From Oscheius dolichura (Eukaryota; Nematoda; Chromadorea; Rhabditida; Rhabditidae): DNA of 64,000 bases. Made by a program: the position numbers and the translations under genes. Of this stretch, positions 47,001 to 59,000 are shown in pieces; the stretch's first letter is position 1; each line of letters starts with the position of its first letter. The stretch spans positions 248,001 through 312,000 of the forward strand of contig OW051493.1 in assembly GCA_932521035.1 (NCBI GenBank), written 5' to 3'. The notes beneath the pieces are model-generated. The model saw nothing but the letters and a program-made list of their open reading frames with translations, was not told the origin of the DNA and ran no database searches.

Positions 47001-50000
47001 TTAGGAAAACAAGTGCCCCCATTTCCCCTAAAAATTATCCAAAAATTTGATTGTTTCGCCCTCTATATTTACCGAAATGGTTCAGTTGTCCAATTATCAG
47101 CTTTTGGCTCTTCTTTCAGAAAAAAACATCTTTCATGGCCAGTAGATAACTAGGTTTTTGACGAAGTGCTAGTTTTCCTGCAGTGAAATTCGCAATTTTG
47201 TGCCTCATTTTTAGAAAACAGTAACTTATCCTCTCCAAATCTTTCCAATTCTCTTTCCAGAACTCCAAACTTGTTCAGTTTTTCATCGTTTTAGGAAGAG
47301 GATAATAGAAATAGTTTGGGAGTAGGATTATTAACTTCTAGATAATCGAAAAGAGAAAAATGAATATTTTTTGGTTCTTGGATTCCTATAAGCCTTTTGT
47401 CATATTCACTTTTCATTCGTTAAAGTTTTGCCCCAATATTATAGTTTTTGACAATATTTCGTTATATTTTGAAAGTTTAGCGTTTTCTCTGTTCCAAAAT
47501 TACCATAAAAATCCATAAAATATCGCTCACTACTGAATTTTAGCATCAGTCTTTTCAGGAAAATGATTATTTCACGCACTTCGACCGTTCCGGAATCGGT
47601 TGCGACGATTACGAAGAAGTGGACGACGAGATACCGTGCACGACGGAGAAGGAAGAAGAAGCCCGCCAACTCGGCGAGCCGATCTTCTCCGGGGTTGAAT
47701 ATTCCGAGGAACACCAGCCGATGGATGTTGACCATTCCGTGGACAATATGCTCAGCCCCCCGGCCAGCAACGAACAGTACCAAGTGGGATTAGACCTTTA
47801 ATTTATTGAAATTGGACGGTTTCAGCCACTTTCCTTGAAAGCAACGGGTCCGCCGTCGGTTCCTGACGCGAATCAGATCTTTCCGACCCCGCCGTCGGTT
47901 CTGGAGACCCACCAATTCAGCCCGGCGGGGATGACATCTTCGGTTCTGTCGAATCTCCTCCACGCGCCGACTATTCCCTCCCAATTGACACAGATGGAAA
48001 TGGACGAGATGAGGGAAGGAGGACTGTCAAAAGAACAGGAAGAGCCAATGGAAACTGAGGTGGGCAGTTTTATAAATCATAAATGAGAAATGGTATACAC
48101 AGGACGGGGCCGGAAGTTCAGACAACTAGCCAAAATTCTTATATGGTTACATTGAAACATTAAATAGCTGTTATGATACTTTATCGCGTTTATAGGCAAA
48201 CTGGGCTTTCAACCGTCAAAAATGAATATTAGCGGATCTACAGTAATTTTTTTCTACAGTAATTTTGTTTTGGAAAGTGGAAAATTAAAAATTCGAATAG
48301 GAAATACTATCAATTTCATCCTTTTATTTGAAAAGTTGCGGTGAATATCCATGACAGTGGTTCTGATAATAATAAAAAAAAGGCCGCTCTTTCATTTTGA
48401 ATACTCGTCAAAGCATTTATTTTTTAAAATTAATCCTCGTGAAGTTCGAATCGAAAGTTGAAATCTGGCTGACTCATAAAGAAATGGTGAAACTTTATAA
48501 GGAATTTTTGAAGTTTTAGCCGTTTTATCGAGTCCATTTATTAGTGGACAGCCGAAGGGTGGCAATCTACCAATGGTAAATCGATAAGCACTAACCTGCG
48601 TTTTTTTCTTGTTTTACCAGTTGGTCTTATTCCCGTAATTTTAGGTTACCCGTTTATAAAACTCCATCCCTCATAATGCAAACGAATTTTCCAGGAATCT
48701 CCAACGATCAGTGACGAAGAATTCGTCAGGAAACAGCAGAAATTGGTTTCAATCGAGGATAAACACCCGGAACATACGCGAATTGTAAGCTTCTTCCCCC
48801 GCTAAAACCTTTTTTTCCCAATTTTTTAGAAGAACATCATCCAACGGATAACAGATCCCGCAGTCGTTCTCCAAACCCCGGCTTCCGTTGCCAAAAAAGT
48901 CGCGACAATTCCAGATCGTTTTGTTTTATCCGAGGTACTAATTCAACCTATTTTCCTCTCTTTTACTATCTCGCCATTACATAATATATAAAAAAATTTC
49001 CAGAAACTCGAGCCGGATGAGGAACCCCTCCCCGTGGACTATCTCAAACTGGCCAGGCTAGTGGCCGCCCGGCCACAGAAGCCCTATATTGAAGTCCCGA
49101 AAAGTGCTCCCCATACTGTCGGCTCCTCCTCGAATAGAATCAACATGATAGCACTGAACCACGAAAACAGGACACAGCAGGAACATCAGAAAGCTTATAA
49201 CGTGGGTTCTTTTCCTTTCAAACAGGCTTATTTATCACTTTTTGTTTTCACCGATAGTTTTAAAGTGAACTTGAAACAGCGGCCCTAGTAAAGAGCCATC
49301 TGCGGTTTTACCAAGTTTATATAAGGTTAGGGGGCATTTATTGCAGTCATTCGGTCAACCGTGACTTATTTTAGCAGAAATTTTCCCAAATTTGTTACAC
49401 TACAACCTTTAGAACTAAAATTGGAGAAACCGTTGAAAAATTGGGTAAAAATAAGACGGAAAACACAGTTTTTGACTAAAAATGGATAATACCGAAAAAA
49501 GCGTCTTTTAGTCCGACATGCCGATTTATATAAACGGAGAGAATCATTCAAAATTTCCATTTTTGGATACTTTTCTATGGAATTATTCATCATTTTTCAT
49601 GTTTTGTGATCAATTTATTACAATAATTACTTGACATTTCCTCTTCACTAAACATGTATTTCATATTGAAATCTAATTTCCTACCAATAACGGGGAAAAA
49701 TGTTTTCTATTCTATTCTGGCTATATCATTTTCTCCATATAGCCTTTCTCTGATCTTGTTACGCTAACCTCATAGAAAAATTCAAATTCTTTTCATTTTC
49801 AGGTAACCTTCACCGCCATTCAAGCTCCCCTGGCTCAGCAACATCCCCTGGCTATGGGATATCCTCCCTATGGTCGTCCAGGAATGCCAATGAGACCGGG
49901 AATGCACATGGGGCCGCCGTACGGTCCCCCGGGGCAGATGGGCTACGGCCCCATGGGAATGCCATTCAATCCCCACGGTATGAATCCGCCTATGGGAGTG

Positions 50001-53000
50001 CCTGCCGGTTATCCCCACATGTGAGTCATTTTCCCGGGAAAATAAGTTCAAAATCGGAATTTTAGGCCCAGTCCCATGTACAGTCCGATGAATCCCCTTG
50101 GAGGGATGGGAAATATGGCCGGAATGCCAATAAGCCCTCTCCACGGCCCCATGGGCCACCTGGGCCCCGGGATGGGAATGAACTCCGCCATGGGAATGCA
50201 TCCCAGCATGTCACATCACGCGATGCAACAATATCATCAACAGATGCAACAGCAACAACAGGTAGGCAGAGTTTATCATCTTTTTGGAAACAATTTGGAT
50301 CTAAAATAGGTTATTTTCAAATTCGGATTACGGTAACTGGATTTTATAAAGTATCAGGGAGGGTATAGTAATAAAATTGGTCGCAATAATTTTGCTAGTC
50401 CCCCTTTGAAGAAGCATCTGTTGCATATTTCAGCAGCATCAGTTCGTTTGAATTTACAATTTTCCCCCACCAAAGCGCTATTTTGATTACAGTAGTTTGA
50501 ATTTTATGAAGGATCAAGGTGGAGATAAATGAAAAATAAACCGGGAGAAATCGTTTAATTTTTAATCTTCTCTAAATTATTCGAAATTGGGCAAATTTAC
50601 CCTCAAAATATGAAGAAAAATCACAATTTCCGGTAAAAATGCCTCTTTTTCTATGAAAAAAATGGTTTAGGGGAAATTTTTGGGAGTTTTATGTTTTGAT
50701 TTCGGTATTTAACAAAATATCTTGGTTACAAAGTGATAGGCGATTATATTTCTGGCATTTTCAGCAACGCCAAATGATGATGATGGGCCAAATGGGTCAT
50801 ATGGGTCAACACCACCCGGGGATGACTCCCGCCGGTTGGAATCACCCGGCAGCCGGAGGAGGAATGACCCCGACTGGAATGACTCCCGGCCACGATCCCA
50901 ACCACCATCCAATGCAGTCCCCGGTCACTGGAATGCCTCCTCATCTTCTGGGCGCTGGAGGACCCGGAGGCCCGGGAATGCCTGTTGGTCCTGGAGCAGG
51001 AAACCCGATGTTTTCCCAAGCACAAATGGCGAATCCGATGGTCTCGTCGGGAATCAGCAGCCAGCCCCAGTTGCCGCCAATTCAACCAATCAACCGGGAA
51101 TCAACGAGGCTCTCGACGTATATGCAGACATTGGGGAAAATGGCATTACAGCCGCTGAAAATGAGGGTAAGTCACTGTTTTCTTGTTCAAACTCGGGAGG
51201 CACTAGTGAAATCCAACAGTTGATACGTTTATATCAATCGCGCGAAACATTCTAGGCCCTTGATAGCCCGATTCCCTGAACCCGTAAAGTCTCGGCAGTT
51301 GGATCACCTTTATTCAAAACTGTTACAAAGCTGTTGACGCCTTTAAACCGTTGTCCTGCTGAGGCTTTACGGGTGCACGGGATTGGAATATCGAAGACCG
51401 AGCCAAACATTTGAGTTCTTATGGGGAAAAACTGTTTTCTGATTATATAATTAACCTTTAAATTTCGGAGACGGAGAAACTTTCTGATTTCGAGTCGTTT
51501 ATCCTCTTCAATGTTCCATTTTCTTCATAAAACTGACTTCCAAGAGATAAACGTACTTTGCAGATCTCGAATAGCGATTGTTTCACCCAAACCATAAAGA
51601 ACCGGGAAATCGAAGTTCTATGATTCTACTTTGACTCAATAATGAGCAATAATTCACCTCTATTTTCTTCTTTTCAGAACCTGCCACTAGGAAATAAACC
51701 GCGAGAGAAGCCCACCTCCCTGAGCACCATCGAGATCAAATATCCCTCCGTCCCCGAAGCCTCCAGTCTCGTCTTGACTATTATTCTTCAGGTAGGCTAT
51801 ATAATTCAATCATGCCTACAATTCAAATCATTCAAATAGTAGCCAAATCTTTCCAGGACACAATTCTTGACCTCCACTACGATACCTCCTTCGACGCCTG
51901 CCCCATTTGTTCTTGTAATGCCACCATCCGGACAAGAGAACTGGGATTGTACCTATCGCCGCCGGAAATTGTCCGGAAGCCGACGAGCATCCAGCAGAAT
52001 ATCCCAATCTACAGTGGATTCCATTGGTCACCCCAGCAGATACAGTGCAATTGCGGGTTCAGGTAAGCCAATAATTCTTCCTCTTGTAAATTTGTCCGGA
52101 GAAATGTTTCCTGGTCCTTAGTTATAAGCAGAACTTGAAACCGCTTGAATTTTTTGTTGATTGAAGATAATTTGGAACATTTCTCTTATTTTGAGACTAT
52201 TTTAGCCGTTTATTCGTAAATTTAGAAAGTAATCTGAAAAGGAAAGGCTTCAAGAATCCTAGGAAAGAAAAGAGAACATCAGGATCTTGATTACTTAGAC
52301 ATTAGGTTTCGTGGATTTCTGAAAGTTTTGAACGGAAAATAAGAATCGGAACTCTGAAGAAGCGCACTAGAGTTTTGTTGGTGTCGATTTTACTTACCAA
52401 ATTCACAAAATAATCCTGAAACGAAATAGACAACGAAAAGTGAAGAAATTGCTTAAATCCGACTAGAAAACTAGAAAGAAAGAAGTGATTTTGAATAGAC
52501 AAAGCATACCGATTGAGTGAATTTTTGAAAGTTTTAGGAGGGAAATAATAAGATAAAAGGTTCGTTTCTATTAGTGACAATATCGCACTAATAATATCAT
52601 TTTTTTGTAAGAACTAAAAAAGCAACCCAAAAGTCACAGGTTCCTGACTTCTCCTTATAAACAGAAACTAAAACCACATATATTTGACCACCTTGTTGGA
52701 ACACTTTGGGAAATCTTCTTGTTTTCAATTGTTTACGCGAAATTCACATAGAAAAATGAAAAAAAAATGCTTCAAGTCTACTAGAAAATTAGAAGGAACA
52801 AGTGAATTTGATCATATGAATAATGGATGAATAATGGATTTTTGAAAGTTGTGGGAGGAAAATAATAGTCCACATTTTTGCGTATTGCGTTACTTGAACC
52901 TTATTTTCCTCATAAGACCCGAAATATTCCTGAGAAGTTACTTCTGGCCCCTCACAATGCAAAACCGCTAGCTATCTCATTGCGCTAATTACGAAAGCAT

Positions 53001-56000
53001 TCCCGTTGCCCGGTAAATAGTTTTTTTTTGAAACTCGTCCTCTGTACCCTTCAATTGAAGCCATGACACCATTTTCCCTTACATGAAACCAGTGAAACCT
53101 GAAAAACTGGCCATTGTCTAGTTTTTCCCAAAGACTGACGATAGGGAGGCGGAAAACATTGACCTCCCGACTATAATTACTGGGGCTAAAACATTAAAAA
53201 TTCCTTTCAGTGCCGTCCGCCACCGTTATCTGTCCATGTACAACGGCCTCTTTCCCGAAGATGCTCAAGAAGCTACCGGAGTGACCCGAGACGAAGCAGT
53301 CACCCCAGCTCTGGGTCCTTGGGCGAATTATGACTCGAAATCTGTTGGAATCTCCAAATATCTGTCAGTTTTTAGTTTAGAATATACAAGAGGGCTTCGC
53401 CGCGTCAGAAACGCTGCCCCCCAGCCTATCAGCTTTTCCGTCTCTCCATTTTGATTTTTAAGTTTCCGAAAATGTTTCACAAATGGCCGAACTATAGTTA
53501 CAAATGCGAATCGAGCCGTCGTTAGTGTTTCACACATGCAAAAGTAGTGACAGATGAAGAAAACACAAAAATAGAGAAAAGCAAAAGTTTTGGTCGCCGC
53601 TGGGGTCGAACTCGTAACTCTAGTTTGAACGCGCGCGCGCCCGGCGTGGACGGTGGCGGACAGACAGACACCACGGAACTTTAGTTAGTTTAGATAGATA
53701 AATGGATACATTTTAGAATGGATAGTTCGGTAAACTCGGACAAGGCAGTAATGAACCAGATGAGGATAATGTGTCAGAAGGGATACGTCGGGAAGGAAAT
53801 ATTCATGTTGGCATACTCACAGGAGAGCCTTGTTCGAAGCTTGGCGGTTAGTTTATTTTATAATTCGTTTTTTTTTGGAATTTTAGGGCTTTGGAGGGAA
53901 TATTATTAGGGAGGAAATAAGGGGAGAAGATTATTTATTTTCTGAAATTCTTCCAAATTTTTAGTGTATCCAAAGGGATTTATCATCCCTTTTCATGTAT
54001 CTTTTTCACTTTCAGTAGCTAAAACTTACCGATCTATCCAGTTTTGCTAAGGTTTTCCTCGATAGTCCGATCTCCTGCACCCGTAAAATCTCGGCAGTTG
54101 GATCGTCTTTATTCAAAACTGTTACAAAGCAGTGACACCTTTATACCTTTGTCATGCCGAGACTTGAATCGGACAAGTCCATTGCCGCTCAAAACACTTT
54201 GCTAAAAAAGTTTCATACGCTCTTTTTATACAAGTAATTGCAATAGTTCCACTTCGGCGGTTGTTGCCATTACAAAAAAAGTTAGAATTACAAAAAATGT
54301 GGATAAAGTTGAACCTTGACCCTTATGAGACCATAACCTCATAGTAGGATTGTAGAAGTTTATAACGTTTCAACGAAACTGTAAAAATACACGGCCCAGT
54401 AATTATCACTTCATAATCTCTGCGTGTTGTCTATTCTGCACTGTACATTCTTCTCGAAAAAAAAACATCTCCTGAAGGTTTCAAATGCTCTTTTTCTACC
54501 ACCAAGAGCGTTACTTCCAATTCTCTAAAGTTACCTCAAGATGGTAGACGATGCTAAAAACTGACCAATTTCTTTGAATTTCTTAGAAAAATTTTACAAA
54601 TTAGCTTTCGTTGCGTCCGCCAACTGCAAAGAAAAAGCGCAATTAGTAATAAAGCTTCCCTGAACCATAAGAATCCCGATTTCCTCCAAAATTTTCCCCT
54701 TTTCAGCCAGAAGACGATTGTCGTGGTGTTCCTGGCAGTAATTCTCCCTACGTCGTGAACTACGTCGACCAAACGGAGCTTCTCCTCCTCGGGAATTCAG
54801 CCATAGACGCCGCTTTGAGTCCAATGCGCGGCCCGGATAGGCGGGAAGTCAGCCACGCGACCTTCTTTCACCCTTGGGGAATACAGGTACATTTTTGGGT
54901 GTCTTTATACAGAAAATTGGGATTTTTAGGTAGCAAATGAGTTGAGGCACAACGATGAGGAGGAACTTCTCTGGCTCCCCTGTATTACCGAAGATTTGAT
55001 GCCAATTTTTGCCGAGGGAATGAAAATCGTCAAACCGTGAGTTTCTCTTGATTTTATCAATATTTCGGGGAACTTACTTAATTTTTTTTGATAATTTGAA
55101 TGTTGATCTAGCAGAAAAGTTCTTTTTTTCAGGAGTCCCGACCAGACAACAATAGGCGGACCGCTGGCTTGGAAAGATCTCACCAAAATGAGGCAGAACT
55201 CGGGAAAACCGAAGGAAGAAGACTGCCACCCGGAGCCAATACCGCAAATCGTCGTCTCCAATGATAAGGACATGTTGAGAGGATCCGCTACGGTGAGAGA
55301 AACAATCCAGGATCTAATGATCATGGTTTTTGATGGTTTTCTGAAAAATATTTCATTATCAGTAGATAAAACCGAATTGGTTGTAGTCTGTCCTTTGGTT
55401 ATCAGTAATAATTCAATTTTTAACGTTTTTGTGAAGGTAAAACTGCGTCAAATTTGAGAAAATCGGAGAAAATACCACGAAATACTGTCCCAATCATTTC
55501 TCTGCTATAGTCCATTACCAGCAGATATTTCACGGAATAACCTCTCCGCTACGGGACCAGGAAGCTTTCAAACGTGGTCCCGTAGCGGAGACGCACAGCC
55601 ACATTTGAATCCGTGGAATAACAGTTGGAAATGGACTATATTCCGATCCAATTTTGCCATATTTGGACAGAAATTTTCACTGGAAATACGGATTTTATGG
55701 AATTATCACAATTTAGCCCTTCCCGTTGAAATTATACCAGCACGGAAGCAAAAAAGACTTTCCTTTACTTTTATTTGAAATTTTATTGAACTATTTAGCA
55801 TCGAAGTATTGTTGGTAAACCCGCCGAGCTCCTTATAAATTTACAGCGAAAATCATAAAAATTCCAAAATCCAATCCATCCATATCTTCCCTTTCAGATG
55901 ATCGCCCAATGGGATAAATTGCGACTGGGACCAGTAGACCAACCGAAAGATATCCTCTACCTGGCTGTCATCCCCGATAATGCAGAAGTTCATGGTTCAA

Positions 56001-59000
56001 CCCTGAAATATATGGAGGAGATGAGCGCGTAAGTTATTGAGCCGTTTGCAACATTATGAATATTCAAAATACGATTTTTTTTTATTCCAAATTTCGCGTA
56101 AAAAGGAAAAAAAACCGTTTTGCCACTAATAATCAATAACATTTTAGGCAATACGAAAAGCTCCGCCTTGGAAAGCACGTTGCCCTGTGTTTCGACGAAG
56201 TCCGGGAGGGAATCATCCGGGCTGGCGGTCGCGGCCGTCCTGGGACCAAATACCACAATAAAGTCTTCAGTTTTTTGGATTTGGTGGATAAAGAAGTACA
56301 GGATAAGACATTCATCGCCCGGTTGAGGGTGAGTTCTTTTTATTTTTGGATTTTACTGAATTGGAAAATTGGAAAACAAGGAAATGTTTCGAGAATGGCA
56401 TAAGAATATCAAAAAATTGGAATCATTGATTTTGATGAGAGAAATTTGGACTGAATTTTGTTTTAGCAGGGCGTTATAAACTCTTTTGGTAGCTTGATCT
56501 ACTGCTACTTCTGCTGGTGATGCATTTCTACAAAAAGTTGCAAAATTTCCCCCAATTCATCTGAATCCAACTCTTTTTGCTTCAATTCCTGTTCTTATTT
56601 TGAAAACGAAATAGTTATCTCAATAATTCAAAAGGTGCTTTCAGCTTTTCACCCAACAAATGGAAGAAGCCGTGGCCAGTGTCTTGGAACGGAATGATTG
56701 TCTCTTCACAAGGGAAGAGTTCCGTCGCCAGGTGGCACAAGAAGCCCGCGCCCGGAAACAACACCAACTAGCCTCGGCGGCAAACGGGGAGAAGGCTCAC
56801 GAAGAAGGTTGGCTATTTTATCATTATCTTGGAATTTTTATGGTTCCGAGTTCCCTTTATTAATTGAACCGATGGTTCACTTTAGTGGGCCGGTATTAGC
56901 CAACTTCCGTGTACTCAAAAGATGTAAAGTTTTATTACTTCACTATTTTTATCGAGTGGAGGAAAAATTATAGAAAAACAATTTTCAGTGAAAACAGTCC
57001 AATTTACTTTTTTGTTTCATTTTCTCTTTATTACTAGCCAAAGTTGCATGTTTTAGTAATTAGATTTTTCGGAAATTTACAGAAAATCTTTATAAATCCA
57101 AAAGAATTCCCCGTATTTCAGCAATGAACCCTTCCCCGTCGAAAGAAGATCAACCAGGAGGAGTCACCGGGGAGCGGCGACCCAGCTGTTTGGAAGAGTT
57201 ACTCAATGCCGATACCTCCATGCCCCCGGCGAATCCCCCTGCCCTGACCGCCACCGTGGATCCTCCCCTAGAGCCGGATGAGATCCCCACCGAAGATTAT
57301 GTCACCCTTCCCCACATTATCTGCATCTACGTGGTAAATTTGAACTCTAATTATTCCTACAGTAACCCAATGTTTAGATAAACCCCTTTACCTTCGACCC
57401 AGACGCCCGGACGGCGGTAAACGCTAGGATTGCCTTCGCTGCCCTGCTCCGGACCTATAATGCCGTCTGTTCGAGGATTAAAGCCCTCCATAGGACACAA
57501 TTAATGCTGGAAATTATATCAGTGGAAGAAGTCCAAGCTTACAATCAGCTGGGACCGTGTTTTATGCACGACGGAAAGGGATTCTCTAATCCGAAACAGT
57601 CAACAATTTGGCCGGGAACTGGTCAGTTCTCTTTAATTTTTTTAAACTTCGGAGAGGTGATATAATTTGAACAATAGTTGATATTTATTCGTGTGGTCCC
57701 TCCGTAGAAAAAAAAACTGGTTTTTGTTTTTTTCAAAGATTTTGGTACCAATCGAAAGATCTCGGTGTAGCTAACAACTTTTGTTTTTGGAGTAAGGGAA
57801 TCGGACCGTCCTGTGCCGAGATATAGTTTTTTTTTGTTTTTAGCGCACAAACACGGCCTGGAAGGCGCCTGTCTCCTGGATCGGTACAGCTACAACGACG
57901 AGATGTATCAGCGCTGTTTCGACATCTACCGTGCCCCGCGGGTGCTGACTCCCGAATGTGCCCGGGTCTGTCAATCCCGTTTCATGACCAAATGCGGCCC
58001 GGGGTACAGTCTCTTCGACGCCATCAACCAGTGGGCCCTGAAGACTCCTCCGATGCTTTTTACCGTAGGTTTCAGTTTTACTTCAAAACAAAGAAAAAGT
58101 CTACCCATTGATTATTGTCTGACCTATTGTCCCTGAAACAATAATTTCCTCCCTTTTCAGGTTCCCAGCAGTCCTTATTATCTCGCCCCACCGCCAAAAT
58201 TACTGTACGACCCAGTTTTGGAGAAGATTACTCAAAGACCAACAGATGAAATTGTCCTCTACGTGTCTTACTGTATCGTCGGAGGAGATTATCTCGTCGG
58301 GACCATTACGGACGAATTGGGACGGTTGAATGAAAGCTGTATCATCAACATGAAGCCCAATTTGAAGTGAGTTCTAATACCAGCAGAGGACTGATTAGAT
58401 TGAAGGAGACCGCCGCTATAAAAAGATTTCCCGAAACGGAATAAAAGTTACAGTAACCCCACTGCTTCTACCGAATTACTTGGTGTTTCACTGCGGTTAG
58501 AAAAGAAACAGCGAAAAAAAAACGTACCACTAGTTAGTAGCATATTAGCATATTAAAAAGCAAAAAATGTAACATTTCGTAGTTTTTTTACCTGATACAG
58601 TACTCCGTTGAAAAGAGACCAAGAAAACAAGAAAAGGGTGCGAAAATTGGGGGGAAGATGAAGGGAAAGGGTCCCTGGAGGGGTACTGTAGCTTTTTCCA
58701 ACCAAATTGAAGGAATTGTTTCCATTTTTTTGACATTTCAAGTTTACTTTATAACAAAACAATCACCTAGCCTCTTCACTGATCCTTCCTTTTCAGAGGC
58801 ACCATCGTCAATATGAACAGTATCCAATTCAAGTCGAAGACCCAGATCCAGGATGCCATGTTGCGTTTCATGAACTTCATCCATGGTATCGTAACCCAGG
58901 GATTGAATTGTGTCCGGCTCGTCATCGGCCGTCTGGGGAAGATGGGGCACGGCGAATTCAAGGCCTGGACATTTCTTCTCTCCAAAGGAAATCTCCGGAA

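Noticed and set aside
49782-51255. Open frames overlapping the Met/Gly-rich MED13 exons in other frames and antisense
   Set aside because: Repetitive codons of the real exons create His/Gly- or Ser-rich shadows.
53580-53690. Possible tRNA or B-box sequence (GGGGTCGAACTCGTAAC) and a (CG)n run
   Set aside because: Only one box-like motif and no cloverleaf; simple repeats explain the rest.
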